DNA of 64,000 nt. Source: Streptomyces sp. NBC_01235. GTDB taxonomy: Bacteria; Actinomycetota; Actinomycetes; Streptomycetales; Streptomycetaceae. The DNA lies in the NCBI RefSeq assembly GCF_035989285.1, contig NZ_CP108513.1:3658001-3722000 (forward strand). The letters run 5' to 3'. Under the pieces are notes generated by a model that had not been told where the DNA came from, did not search any database, and saw only the letters and a list, made by a program, of their open reading frames with translations. The translations under genes and the position numbers were made by a program. Positions 24,065 through 32,839 of the stretch are shown here, piece by piece. Every line of letters begins with the position of its first letter. Position 1 is the first letter of the stretch.

Positions 24065-25987
24065 TTGCCCTCAGTGAACGCCGACCACGTCGGCCATTCC
24101 GCCGATCTCGCCGTCGCCCTCGTCGGCGCCGGGCCGCGCGGCACCAGCGTCCTGGAACGTCTGTGCGCCTCCGCTCCCGAGCTGCTGCCGCCCGGGGTCC
24201 GGCTGACGGTCCACGTCGTCGATCCCGCCCCACCGGGACCGGGCCGCGTGTGGCGCACCGCGCAGTCGCGGGAGCTGCTGATGAACACCGTGGCCTCGCA
24301 GGTGACCCTGTTCACCGACGACAGCGTGGACTGCGCGGGCCCGATCCGTCCGGGCCCGAGCCTGTACGAGTGGGCGGGCGGCGAACTGGGCCCGGACGAG
24401 TACCCGACCCGCGCGCACTACGGCCGCTACCTGGAGTGGGTGTTCGCGCGGACCGTGCGCCGGGCCCCGTCCTCGGTGCGCGTCGAGACGCACGCGGCGC
24501 GCGCGGTCCGGCTCGACGACGCCGCCGACGGCCGTCAGGTCCTCACCCTGGACGACGGCCGTGTCCTGCTCGGCCTGTCCGCCGTCGTCCTCGCCCAGGG
24601 CCATCTGCCGGTGGTCGCCGACACCGCCCGGCAGCGCCAGGCCGCCTACGCCGAACGGCACGGCCTGCGCCATGTCCCGCCCGCCAATCCGGCCGACGTC
24701 GACCTCTCCGCGCTCGCCCCCGGCGAACCGGTCCTGCTGCGCGGCCTGGGACTGAACTTCTTCGACCACATGGCCCTGCTGACGACCGGCCGGGGCGGCC
24801 GCTTCGTCCCCGCCCCGCAGGGCCTGCGCTACCTGCCCTCCGGTCACGAGCCGCGCCTGTACGCCGGCTCCCGGCGCGGCATCCCGTACCAGGCGCGCGG
24901 CGACAACGCCAAGGGTCCGTACGGGCGTCACACCCCGCTCGTGCTGACCCCCGAGGTGATCGCGGGGTTCCGCAAGCGCGCGGACTCCGGTGAGGCGCCC
25001 GACTTCCTGGCCGAGATATGGCCGTTGGTGGCGAAGGAGGTGGAGACGGTCTACTACACGGCCCTGGTGCGGGAGTCACAACGGCCCGGCTTCACGGACC
25101 GGTTCGCGGACCGCTTCCTCGCCGTCCCGCACCGCCATCCCCAAGAGGCCCTGATACTCGACGAGTTCGGGGTGTCCGAGGCCGACCGCTGGAGCTGGGA
25201 CCGGATCTCGCGGCCGTATACGGAACGCCGGTTCGCGCACCGGGGGCAGTGGCGGGACTGGCTGCTGGCGTATCTGCGCAGGGACGCGGAGGAAGCCGCC
25301 CGGGGCAATGTGGACGGTCCCTCGAAGGCGGCCCTGGACGTGCTGCGCGACCTGCGCAACGAGCTGCGGCTGATCGTCGACCACGCCGGTCTGCCCGGCG
25401 CCTCCCGCCGGGACCACCTGGACCGCTGGTACACCCCGCTCAACGCGTTCCTGTCCATCGGGCCGCCCCGCCGCCGCGTCGAGGAGCTGACCGCCCTGGT
25501 GGAGGCGGGGGTGGTGGAGGTGCTCGGCCCCCGGCTGGAGGTGCGGGAGGAGGACGGGGCCTGGCGGGCGCACTCGCCGGAGGTGCCGGGCTCGGACGTC
25601 CGCGTGACGACCCTCATAGAAGCCCGGCTCCCGGAGACGGACGTGCGCCGCACCGCCGACGGCCTGCTGGCCCGGCTGCTCAAGACCGGACAGTGCCGCC
25701 CCCACACGGTGGACGGTTACGTGACCGGGGGACTGGACGTAACACAGCGCCCCTACCATCTGATCGACAGTCAGGGTCGGTCGCACACAAGGAGGTTCGC
25801 CTTCGGAGTGCCCACGGAGGGCGTGCACTGGGTCACCGCGGCGGGAGCCCGCCCAGGGGTGGATTCGGTCACACTTTCGGACGCGGACGCGGTGGCGAGA
25901 GCCGTTCTACGTGCCACGAAGGCGGAAACGGAGCCTCGAACGGAACCTGAACCGTGGCCAAAAGTTGAACTTGTAAGCATCGATTAG
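24065..25987 (+). CDS. FAD/NAD(P)-binding protein (PF13454-type)
   Basis: This large flavoprotein of about 640 residues starts its Rossmann fold at VALVGAGPRGTSVLERL (GxGxxG) near the N-terminus. Conserved LLMNTVASQVTLFTDDS and LNFFDHMALLTTGRGGRF follow, all features of the NAD_binding_9 family, whose reactions are mostly unknown. The TTG at 24065 is preferred because GGGAG lies eight bases upstream and the family start follows closely. ATGs at 23981 and 23984 behind a repeat-derived GGAGG, or the GTG at 24074, are alternatives. It stands alone, so no pathway is suggested. Confidence 0.8.
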   Translation: MPSVNADHVGHSADLAVALVGAGPRGTSVLERLCASAPELLPPGVRLTVHVVDPAPPGPGRVWRTAQSRELLMNTVASQVTLFTDDSVDCAGPIRPGPSLYEWAGGELGPDEYPTRAHYGRYLEWVFARTVRRAPSSVRVETHAARAVRLDDAADGRQVLTLDDGRVLLGLSAVVLAQGHLPVVADTARQRQAAYAERHGLRHVPPANPADVDLSALAPGEPVLLRGLGLNFFDHMALLTTGRGGRFVPAPQGLRYLPSGHEPRLYAGSRRGIPYQARGDNAKGPYGRHTPLVLTPEVIAGFRKRADSGEAPDFLAEIWPLVAKEVETVYYTALVRESQRPGFTDRFADRFLAVPHRHPQEALILDEFGVSEADRWSWDRISRPYTERRFAHRGQWRDWLLAYLRRDAEEAARGNVDGPSKAALDVLRDLRNELRLIVDHAGLPGASRRDHLDRWYTPLNAFLSIGPPRRRVEELTALVEAGVVEVLGPRLEVREEDGAWRAHSPEVPGSDVRVTTLIEARLPETDVRRTADGLLARLLKTGQCRPHTVDGYVTGGLDVTQRPYHLIDSQGRSHTRRFAFGVPTEGVHWVTAAGARPGVDSVTLSDADAVARAVLRATKAETEPRTEPEPWPKVELVSID

Positions 25988-26093
25988 GGCCGCCTAACGT
26001 GAGTCGCTCATTCGGTACCGCCGCGCCCACCGGCCGGTCCATTCCCCTTTTCCGGGACCGGTCCAGACCGACACCGAAGGAGCACCCCCCACC

Positions 26094-26549
26094 ATGTCCG
26101 CTCGCCTCAACACCGCACAGCCCTACGCGGTCGGCCTCTTCCGCGTCGTCGTAGGCCTGCTCTTCGCCTGCCACGGCGCGGCCTCGCTCTTCGGCGTCCT
26201 CGGCGGCGCCGTGGGCACCAAGGGCGGCACCATCGACGCCGGCACCTGGCCCGGCTGGTACGCGGCCGTGATCCAGCTCGTCTGCGGCAGCCTGGTGCTG
26301 CTCGGCCTCGGCACCCGGGCCGCCGCGTTCCTGGCCTCGGGCTCCATGGCGTACGCGTACTTCGACGTGCACCAGCCCAACGCCCTGTGGCCGATGGAGA
26401 ACGGCGGAGAGGCCTCGGCGATGTTCTGCTGGGCCTTCCTGCTGCTGATCTTCACCGGTTCCGGCGCCCTCGGCCTGGACCGCCTGTTCGCGGGCCGCAC
26501 GGTCACCGAGCGGGAGCCCTCGGCACAGAAGGCCGAAGTCGCCGCCTGA
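26094..26549 (+). CDS. DoxX family membrane protein
   Basis: This 151-residue protein has four hydrophobic helices and the typical start RVVVGLLFACHGAASLFG. DMSO-reductase-associated DoxX proteins act in thiol/quinone redox balance and, in mycobacteria, form a membrane oxidoreductase complex. AAGGAG lies upstream of the ATG. A hairpin follows the stop at 26579. No redox partner is adjacent. Confidence 0.85.
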   Translation: MSARLNTAQPYAVGLFRVVVGLLFACHGAASLFGVLGGAVGTKGGTIDAGTWPGWYAAVIQLVCGSLVLLGLGTRAAAFLASGSMAYAYFDVHQPNALWPMENGGEASAMFCWAFLLLIFTGSGALGLDRLFAGRTVTEREPSAQKAEVAA

Positions 26550-26578
26550 CCACCTGCGCCGAACCGCATCGTGATCCG

Positions 26579-26613
26579 CGACCGCCCGGGCTCCGTCGGC
26601 GCCCGGGCGGTCG
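26579..26613 (+). terminator. Terminator hairpin after the DoxX gene
   Basis: CGACCGCCCGGG (26579-26590) pairs perfectly with CCCGGGCGGTCG (26602-26613) around an 11-base loop. It sits 29 bases after the stop codon. Confidence 0.65.
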
Positions 26614-26780
26614 TGGCTCGCGGCCGTAGGTGAACGTGCTGTGCCGAACGCACGAGCCCCCCGTGAATCCGCTGTCACACCCCAGGCGTACGCTGTATGG
26701 CTGTCATTGGCCGCACCTGCCGCTCCCTCGCGACACAGCGGCACGGTCGGCCGTCACGGGGGAGACACGGGGAGTCTGCG

Positions 26781-27392
26781 GTGTTCGAGAGTGTGGGGGC
26801 GTTGCTCGGCAGCCCCTGGATCTACGCGGTGGTGGGCCTGTCGGTCCTCCTCGACGTGTTCCTGCCGGTGCTGCCCAGCGGAGTGCTCGTCATCACGGCG
26901 GCGACAGCCGCGGCGGCGGGCTCGGGCGCGGCGACCGGCCAGGTGCCGAACGACGTCCCGGACATCATGGTGCTGATCCTCTCCGCGACGACCGCCTCGG
27001 TGCTGGGCGACCTGGTCGCCTACCGGCTGGCCTGGCGCGGCGGTGAGCGCCTGGACCGGGCGATCTCCCGCTCCCGCCGGCTGACCACCGCGCAGGAACG
27101 TCTCGGCGAGGCGCTGGCCCGCGGCGGCGGCGTCCTGGTCGTCCTGGCCCGCTTCGCCCCGGCCGGCCGCTCCGTCGTCTCCCTCATCGCGGGCGCCGCC
27201 CATCGCCGCCCCCGCGACTTCCTCCCCTGGTCCGCGCTGGCCGGCCTGTCCTGGGCGGGCTACAGCGCCGCCCTCGGCTACTTCGGCGCGCACTGGCTCG
27301 GCACGACCTGGCTGGCGACGGGGGTGTCGGTGCTCGCGCTGGTCGGCGCGGGCGCGGGCGCGGCGTACGTGATGCGACGGCAGCCTGCGTGA
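26781..27392 (+). CDS. DedA-family membrane protein (SNARE-associated fold)
   Basis: This 203-residue membrane protein has the DedA core: LSVLLDVFLPVLPSGVLVITA, ASVLGDLVAYRLAW and FAPAGRSVVSLIAGAAHR with the conserved Arg and Gly residues. DedA proteins flip lipid carriers such as undecaprenyl phosphate or phospholipids. The GTG at 26781 is chosen for its GGGGAG six bases upstream; the longer frame at 26697 is charged and unlike the family. Confidence 0.82.
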   Translation: MFESVGALLGSPWIYAVVGLSVLLDVFLPVLPSGVLVITAATAAAAGSGAATGQVPNDVPDIMVLILSATTASVLGDLVAYRLAWRGGERLDRAISRSRRLTTAQERLGEALARGGGVLVVLARFAPAGRSVVSLIAGAAHRRPRDFLPWSALAGLSWAGYSAALGYFGAHWLGTTWLATGVSVLALVGAGAGAAYVMRRQPA

Positions 27393-27479
27393 CCGGGCCG
27401 TTCCCGGTACCCACCGCCTCGCTGCGGCCGCTGCGCCACGCCTGCCGGTCAGGCCGTCAAGGCACGACCGCCGGCTGAG

Positions 27480-27710
27480 TCACGCGGCCGTCGACCGGTG
27501 CGTCCCGCGCACCTCCAGCCCGTCCAGCAGCTCCGCCGTGGCCGCGGCGACGACCTCGACCGCTCTCTCGAACACCTCCCGGTTGTGCTCGGCCGGCGCC
27601 CGGAAGCCGGACACCTTGCGTACGTACTGCAGGGCTGCGGCGCGAATCTCGTCCTCCGTGGCCTCTTCGGGCAGGGCGGGGGGACGCAGCGTCTTGATAC
27701 TCCGGCACAT
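27480..27710 (-). CDS. DUF2277 protein
   Basis: This 76-residue protein begins MCRSIKTLRPP, then EEIRAAALQYVRKVSGFRAP-like sequence, the complete DUF2277 pattern of widely conserved small bacterial proteins. The function is not known. It is divergent from the PanE-like reductase with about 98 bp between starts. Confidence 0.88.
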   Translation of the reverse strand: MCRSIKTLRPPALPEEATEDEIRAAALQYVRKVSGFRAPAEHNREVFERAVEVVAAATAELLDGLEVRGTHRSTAA

Positions 27711-27808
27711 GTCCCCAGTCTCCCCCGGGACCCCGGCCGCGTGCCATGATCACGTCCGAGGCGGCCACCGCACCCGCGGGGCCGACCGACGAGAGGAACA
27801 ACAGCATC

Positions 27809-28711
27809 ATGGCGAACGACATGCTCAGCTTTGCCGTGCTCGGCCCCGGCGGGGTGGGCGGCCTGCTCGCGGCCGTCCTGTCCCAGGCAGGCCACCGCGT
27901 GACCTGCCTGGCGGGCGAGGAGACGGTCACGACCCTCCGCACGCACGGCATCCGCGTCCGCAGCCTCTGCTTCGGCGACTTCACGGCCCGCGTCGACGCG
28001 GACACCGAGCTGCGCGCCACGGTCGACGCGGTCCTGATCGCCGTCAAACACACCGCCCTCGACGCGGCCCTGACCCGCATCCCGGCCCCGGCGCTCGGTG
28101 ACGCCCTCCTCGTGCCGTTCCTGAACGGGATCGAGCACCCAGCGGCCCTCCGCTCCTTCCACCGCCCGGACCGGGTGGCCCCCGCCGTCATCCGCGTCGA
28201 GTCGACGCGGGTCGCTCCCGGCGTGATCGAGCAGAGCAGCCGCTTCACAGGCATCGACCTCTCCGGCGACGAGGTACCCCGCGACCGGCTGGACGCGCTG
28301 GCGAAGGCCCTGGCCACGGTCGACCCGATCATCCAGGTACATCCGGACGAGACAGCCGCCCTGTGGGCGAAGATGGCGTTCCTCGCCCCCTTCGCCCTCC
28401 TCACCACCCGATACGGCCTCCCCATGGGCGGCGTCCTCGAACATCACCGCGCCCAGCTGACCGCCCTGGTCGAGGAGACCGCCGCCGTCAGCCGCGCCTG
28501 TGGCGCGCCGGCCGACCCGGTGCGGGCCCTCACCCTGTACGGCTCCTTCGAGCCCACCACCAAGTCCTCCATGCAGCGCGACGCCGAGGCGGGCCGCCCG
28601 CTCGAACTCGACGCCATCGGCGGCGCGTTGCTGCGCGCGGCCGAGCGGCACGGGGTCCCGGTGCCGGTGACGACGCGCCTGGTACGGGAGTTGGCGGACG
28701 CTACTCGGTAG
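27809..28711 (+). CDS. 2-dehydropantoate 2-reductase-like protein (ApbA/PanE fold)
   Basis: This 300-residue protein has the NADPH-binding FAVLGPGGVGGLLAAVLSQAG (GxGGxG), LIAVKHTALDAAL with the conserved Lys, and the C-terminal ApbA domain with SMQRDAEAGRPLELDAIGGALLRAA, which contains the substrate-binding S-M-x-x-D-x-x-x-G-R-x-x-E segment. It may make pantoate for CoA, or act on another 2-oxoacid, because Streptomyces genomes carry several paralogues. The ATG at 27809 follows GAGAGGA. Its last 11 bases overlap the convergent GNAT gene. Confidence 0.82.
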   Translation: MANDMLSFAVLGPGGVGGLLAAVLSQAGHRVTCLAGEETVTTLRTHGIRVRSLCFGDFTARVDADTELRATVDAVLIAVKHTALDAALTRIPAPALGDALLVPFLNGIEHPAALRSFHRPDRVAPAVIRVESTRVAPGVIEQSSRFTGIDLSGDEVPRDRLDALAKALATVDPIIQVHPDETAALWAKMAFLAPFALLTTRYGLPMGGVLEHHRAQLTALVEETAAVSRACGAPADPVRALTLYGSFEPTTKSSMQRDAEAGRPLELDAIGGALLRAAERHGVPVPVTTRLVRELADATR

Positions 28712-29261
28712 GACCGGCGGGAGCGCCGGACCCGGCGGGACCGGCGGTTCCATTGCTCCGCAGGTCGACGTACCAGTCGTTGGAGCTGATCCAGTTGCCC
28801 TTCGGGTACTCGAAGTCGACCTGACCGAGGAGAGTGAACCCGGCCTTGCGGCACACCCCGTTGGACGCAGGATGGTCCACGGCGGGGAACGCGTGCAGGG
28901 CCGGGTGGCCGCCCGTCCGTCGGACGACGTCCACGAGCGCCAGGGCCGCCAGCGCGGCGAGGCCTCTGCCCTGGAACTCGGGCAGGATCCCCCAGCCCGT
29001 CTCCCACACCTTCCCGCCTCGCCACTCGCGCTCCCAGTACCCGATCGAGCCGACGGTCTCCCCGCCGGCCGTGAGCGTGATCCGGTACATGCACCCGTCG
29101 GACAGGGCGACATACCGCCGGTGCCGGTCGGCGAGCTTCTCCTCGCTCTCCGGTCCGCCGAGGTGCTCGGTCATCTCGGGGCTGTTGGTCCGCCGCAACA
29201 GCCAGAAGTCGCCCTCCGCCCAGGGCACCAGCCGCACCTGGTCAACATCCCGTTCATCCAT
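28701..29261 (-). CDS. GNAT family N-acetyltransferase (RimJ/RimL-like)
   Basis: This 186-residue protein has VGSIGYWEREWRGGKVWETGWGILPEFQGRGLAALAAL, containing the Q/R-G-R-G-L-A acetyl-CoA loop, and HPASNGVCRKAGFTLLGQVDFEYP, the C-terminal beta-bulge region of RimJ/L-type enzymes. It probably acetylates a small amine, an antibiotic or a protein N-terminus. The ATG at 29261 is preceded by AGGGTG; a GTG three codons upstream is an alternative. Confidence 0.83.
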   Translation of the reverse strand: MDERDVDQVRLVPWAEGDFWLLRRTNSPEMTEHLGGPESEEKLADRHRRYVALSDGCMYRITLTAGGETVGSIGYWEREWRGGKVWETGWGILPEFQGRGLAALAALALVDVVRRTGGHPALHAFPAVDHPASNGVCRKAGFTLLGQVDFEYPKGNWISSNDWYVDLRSNGTAGPAGSGAPAGPTE

Positions 29262-29362
29262 ACGCGTCACCCTAGGTCCGGGGTCTGACATCGGGGTTCC
29301 AGCAGGACGACCACAACCGACCGCTCCGAGGCCGTCATCGGGGCCGCCGGCGTCCGGGGCCC

Positions 29363-29656
29363 GTGGAGGCAGCACGCACCGCGCTCTTCTACGTCATGCG
29401 CGTGCCCGAGTTCGCCTTTCCCGGAGTCTCCGAGTCGGTCTACGGCAACGACTTCCTGGTCGTCACCGGGACCTACGCCCCGGTCGTGTTCCTGGTGTAC
29501 TTCCCGCTCGGCATCCTCGTGCCGGGCGAGCGCTTCGCGCGGGGCACGGCGTCCCCTTCGACGTTGACGGACCCGCTGAGGAACCACCGCGGATCGCGTG
29601 CCCCGCGCGAGACTGAACAAGAGGCGTTGCTCGAACAGTGGACGGAGAAGTCGTGA
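29363..29656 (+). CDS. Small membrane protein of unknown family, possibly a truncated HTTM-type partner
   Basis: This 97-residue frame contains GNDFLVVTGTYAPVVFLVYFPLGILVPG, one probable transmembrane helix, and a charged tail. Its stop overlaps the GTG of the next gene (GTGA), so translation is probably coupled. DCC oxidoreductases like the next gene are often beside HTTM-domain membrane proteins. This may be the remaining end of such a gene, but that is inference. No good ribosome site precedes the GTG. Confidence 0.45.
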   Translation: MEAARTALFYVMRVPEFAFPGVSESVYGNDFLVVTGTYAPVVFLVYFPLGILVPGERFARGTASPSTLTDPLRNHRGSRAPRETEQEALLEQWTEKS

Positions 29657-30060
29657 CCCACCCCGAAGCCCCGTCGGCACCACGGCCCGTGCTCGCCTAT
29701 GACGGCGACTGCGGCTTCTGCCAGACCTCCGTCGACCGCGTCCGCGCCCTCGCGAGGCCGGGCATCGAGGCGGTCCCGTGGCAGTTCCTGCCCGCCGAGG
29801 TGACCAGCCCGCACCTCGAACGCCTCGACCGGGAGGTCCTGTTGCTGCGCGGCGGCACCGTCCTGGCGGGCGGGGCGGACGCGCTGGCCCGCTATGTGGC
29901 CACCTCGCCGTCCTCGGCGTACCGCGTGCTCGGGGCCATCGTCCGGCTGCCCGGCGTGCGCTCCTGCGCCCGCGTGGTCTACCGCTGGGTGTCCCGCAAC
30001 CGCCACCGCCTGCCCGGCGGCACCCCCGCATGCGCCGTGCCGCCGGCCGCCACGAGGTGA
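29653..30060 (+). CDS. DCC-family thiol-disulfide oxidoreductase (DUF393)
   Basis: The 135-residue protein opens VLAYDGDCGFCQTSVDRVRAL, carrying the DGxCxxC motif that names the DCC family, followed by a thioredoxin-like remainder with VPWQFLP and VLLLRGGTVLAGGADAL. It should act on disulfides near the membrane. GGAGAAG precedes the GTG at 29653. Both ends overlap neighbours in GTGA, making a three-gene coupled cassette. Confidence 0.85.
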   Translation: MTHPEAPSAPRPVLAYDGDCGFCQTSVDRVRALARPGIEAVPWQFLPAEVTSPHLERLDREVLLLRGGTVLAGGADALARYVATSPSSAYRVLGAIVRLPGVRSCARVVYRWVSRNRHRLPGGTPACAVPPAATR

Positions 30061-30275
30061 GCCCCCTCGTGCGCCTTCGCGTCCCGACCTGCGTCCTGAC
30101 GCCCGGAGCCGCGCCCGCGCTCGCCGACGGTGCCACCTGGTACGCCTCGCTGTTCACCGGGGCGATGGTGTACGGGAGTTGGGTGCTGGTCCATCGCCTC
30201 AACGCGGACCCGGACACGACGGACCGGCTCGGCATCGGGATCCTGCGGCAGCGCCGGGCCGACGCCGCCTCCTGA
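30057..30275 (+). CDS. Small hypothetical protein coupled to the DCC gene
   Basis: This 72-residue frame starts at the GTG of the GTGA stop overlap of the DCC gene. It has one weakly hydrophobic helix (ASLFTGAMVYGSWVLVHRL) and a basic C-terminus. I do not recognise it. The overlap is the main reason for calling it; it could be a chance frame. Confidence 0.4.
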   Translation: MSPLVRLRVPTCVLTPGAAPALADGATWYASLFTGAMVYGSWVLVHRLNADPDTTDRLGIGILRQRRADAAS

Positions 30276-30284
30276 GCCATTCAA

Positions 30285-30300
30285 TCGAACATAGGTTCAC
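30285..30300. promoter_or_regulatory. LexA/SOS-box-like site, perfect core
   Basis: TCGAACATAGGTTCAC contains GAAC-N4-GTTC exactly (core 30287-30298), the core of actinobacterial SOS boxes, with two mismatches in the outer bases of the TCGAAC-N4-GTTCGA form. It lies 55 bases upstream of the small gene at 30356. Confidence 0.5.
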
Positions 30301-30334
30301 ACGAACACCCCGAAGGAGCTCGCCAGTCAAATTC

Positions 30335-30346
30335 GAACAGGCGTAC
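30335..30346. promoter_or_regulatory. Second LexA-like site overlapping a -10 element
   Basis: GAACAGGCGTAC differs from GAAC-N4-GTTC at one base. It overlaps the TACCAT -10-like hexamer at 30344-30349, which lies six bases before the GTG at 30356, so binding here would block the promoter and the mRNA would be leaderless. Confidence 0.4.
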
Positions 30347-30355
30347 CATTGCCGC

Positions 30356-30700
30356 GTGGCTACGACCTATGACTTTCCCAGCGACCTGCGCGCCGGTCAG
30401 GAGGAGCTGCATCAGGTCCGGGCCGAGCTGTCGGCCCTGCTGAAGCGGCTTCCCTGGTCGGTCGAGCCCCTGGACGGCTTCAGTGACGCCGGGGGCTGGC
30501 GCAAGGCCGAGCGTCCCGCCTCCCCAGGCTGGACGGCCGACGAACAGGCCGAGGTGGAGAAGCTCCGGCGCCGGGAGCACGAGCTGGCGGTGTTCGTGAG
30601 CTGCCACCGCTTCTGGGCGGAGATCGCCACCGCGGACCGAGTCGAGGCCCGCATGAGCCTCAAACACGCCCACGAGACCCCGCCGCAGGACGGCGAGTAG
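30356..30700 (+). CDS. Conserved-looking hypothetical protein under possible SOS control
   Basis: This 114-residue, highly charged, mostly helical protein starts VATTYDFPSDLRAGQEELHQ. It contains LKRLPWSVEPLDGF and EKLRRREHELAVFVSCHRFW, with a coiled-coil-like middle. It has no membrane segment and no family I recognise. The GTG has no ribosome site but a -10-like TACCAT six bases upstream, so a leaderless transcript is likely. Two LexA-like boxes precede it, and a strong terminator follows. Confidence 0.7.
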   Translation: MATTYDFPSDLRAGQEELHQVRAELSALLKRLPWSVEPLDGFSDAGGWRKAERPASPGWTADEQAEVEKLRRREHELAVFVSCHRFWAEIATADRVEARMSLKHAHETPPQDGE

Positions 30701-30714
30701 GAACGGGACACGCG

Positions 30715-30746
30715 AAAGGGCCCCCGGATCTCTCCGGGGGCCCTTT
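30715..30746. terminator. Strong bidirectional terminator hairpin
   Basis: AAAGGGCCCCCGGA (30715-30728) pairs perfectly with TCCGGGGGCCCTTT (30733-30746) around TCTC. It can end the gene at 30356 on the plus strand and the tRNA transcript on the minus strand. Confidence 0.88.
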
Positions 30747-30754
30747 CCCTCTCC

Positions 30755-30829
<75 letters not shown>

Positions 30830-31068
30830 AGGACGAGTCGACAGCCTACATTGCCGGGGCCTGTGTCCGGCAAACCCGTACCCGCCCGGGGATTTCCCGG
30901 GGGTTCGCAGCTGCTGCCGCTGGAGTGTGTTCAAGAGTGTTCTGGTGGGCGGGAGTGGGTGTGGGGTGGTCTGTGCCGTGGCACTGCGCGGCCGTGAGCT
31001 CGGTTTTCGATGGGGAACTGACGTTCTCGCGTCGAATGCGTGACCTTTACGGGTGACGCTCGTTTCCC

Positions 31069-32733
31069 ATGGCGACGGGATCTTCGGGTGGGGGTGACGG
31101 GGTGGGTGAGCTGAGGAGTGTGACGCCGTCGTTCGTCACTCCCGGGCCGTCTGGTGTGGCCGTCCGGACCCGCCTGAAAGACCTGACGCCGGACGATGAG
31201 AAGGTGCTGCGGCTGGTGGGCGCGCATCTGGGGTCGCTGGCCTCGAAGGATCTCAAGGCGCGCTGCCGGGACGGCCTGGCGCACTCCGCCGGGACGTGGG
31301 CGGTGCGTAAGCGGGAGCTGACGCCGTTCTCGTCGTCGCGCTGGGCCGGGGCAATCACCAAGGCGTCGCACGACCAGTGGGCGCTGGCCCGCCGCTGCCA
31401 GTCGGCGCACCTCCAGAATCTGGAAGCGGGCATCCGCACGCTGACGCACCGGCTGTCCCTGCCGATCGGGCAGAAGGGAACCAAGAAGGCGCCCGGGGGG
31501 TACCGGTCGCGGCGGGAGTGGCATGCCAAGTCGAGGCGGCTGCGGGTGCTGGAAGACCGGCTGACTGCCGCGCGGGCCGACCGCGAGGCCGGAGTTGTGC
31601 ACGTCGTACGCGGCGGCAAGCGCCTGGCCCGTGCCCGGCACCACCTGGAGGCGGCCCAGCTCACCGAGTCCGGATGGCGGAGACGCTGGGAGGCCGAGCG
31701 CTGGTTCTGCCAGGCGGACGGGGAGTGCGGCAAGCTTTACGGCAACGAGACGATCCGCGTCGGCCCCGACGGCGAGGTGAGCATCAAACTCCCCGCGCCG
31801 CTCGCGTATCTGGCCAACGCCCCGCACGGACGGTACGTCCTGGCCTGCCGGGTCACGTTCGCGCACCGGGGCACCGAGTGGGCGGACCGCGTCGCGGCCA
31901 ACCGGGCGATCGCCTACCGCATCCACCTGAATACCGGCCGGGACCGCTGGTATGTGACCGCCTCCTGGCAGATCCCGCCCACCCCCACCCTCCCCATCGA
32001 TGCCGCGCTCGCCCACGGCGTGATCGGCGTCGACATGAACGCCGACCATCTGGCCGCCTGGCGCCTGGACATCCACGGCAACCCGGCCGGCGCCCCGCAC
32101 CGTTTCGTCTATGCCCTTTCCGGTACCGCCCAGCACCGGGATGCCCAGGTCCGCCACGCCCTCACCCGCCTCCTGCACTGGGCCCGCGCGTGCGGTGTGA
32201 AGGCGATCGCGGTGGAGGATCTGGACTTCGGCGCGGAGAAGACCCGGGAGAAGCACGGCCGCAGGAAACGCTTCCGGCAGCTGGTCTCCGGCATGCCCAC
32301 CGGGAAGCTCCGCGCCCGGCTGGCGTCGATGGCCGACGCCACGGGTGTCGCGGTCATCGCCGTCGACCCGGCTTACACCAGCCGGTGGGGCGCCCAGCAC
32401 TGGCAGAAGCCCCTCACCAGCACCACCCGCACAACCACTCGCCACGAGGCTGCTGCCGTGGCGATCGGAAGGCGCGCCCAGGGACACCCGATCCGGCGAC
32501 GGACGGCACCGCCCCCACAGCACCGGAGTGATGCGGTGGGGCATCGGACCGTCCAGGCCAGACCGGGGGTTCCTGGGCGTGAGGGAACCCGCCCCCGCAT
32601 CCCCGGACCACGGACACGATCCGTGCCGCCCGGACGCGGAGCGAACGCGGGCAACCAGAACGCCCAACACCGTCCGGGGCGTTCGGCCGAGCATGAGCCC
32701 TGGCGACAGGACTCACTCCCGCTCAGTCTCTAG
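31069..32733 (+). CDS. Stand-alone TnpB-like protein (IS200/IS605 OrfB-related)
   Basis: This 554-residue protein has a RuvC-like C-terminal half: GVIGVDMNADHLAAWRLD (Asp322), IAVEDLDFG (Glu383) and TTRHEAAAVAIGRRAQG, where the third acidic residue would be Glu460. TnpB proteins are RNA-guided DNA nucleases of IS605-type elements. No TnpA lies nearby, and the CxxC zinc-ribbon pairs usual between RuvC II and III are missing (DPAYTSRWGAQHWQ instead). The last 85 residues are basic, low complexity and may cover an overlapping RNA gene. The ATG at 31069 lacks a clear ribosome site. It may be active, domesticated or dead. Confidence 0.75.
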   Translation: MATGSSGGGDGVGELRSVTPSFVTPGPSGVAVRTRLKDLTPDDEKVLRLVGAHLGSLASKDLKARCRDGLAHSAGTWAVRKRELTPFSSSRWAGAITKASHDQWALARRCQSAHLQNLEAGIRTLTHRLSLPIGQKGTKKAPGGYRSRREWHAKSRRLRVLEDRLTAARADREAGVVHVVRGGKRLARARHHLEAAQLTESGWRRRWEAERWFCQADGECGKLYGNETIRVGPDGEVSIKLPAPLAYLANAPHGRYVLACRVTFAHRGTEWADRVAANRAIAYRIHLNTGRDRWYVTASWQIPPTPTLPIDAALAHGVIGVDMNADHLAAWRLDIHGNPAGAPHRFVYALSGTAQHRDAQVRHALTRLLHWARACGVKAIAVEDLDFGAEKTREKHGRRKRFRQLVSGMPTGKLRARLASMADATGVAVIAVDPAYTSRWGAQHWQKPLTSTTRTTTRHEAAAVAIGRRAQGHPIRRRTAPPPQHRSDAVGHRTVQARPGVPGREGTRPRIPGPRTRSVPPGRGANAGNQNAQHRPGRSAEHEPWRQDSLPLSL

Positions 32734-32839
32734 GAACGGTTACCCCCACCCCGGATCCGGGAGCGTGCCGGATCGTCCGGCGGTCGGGATCTCCCTAGGG
32801 TCGTCATCGCATCGCCAAACAGCCCAGGGGGAGACCATC

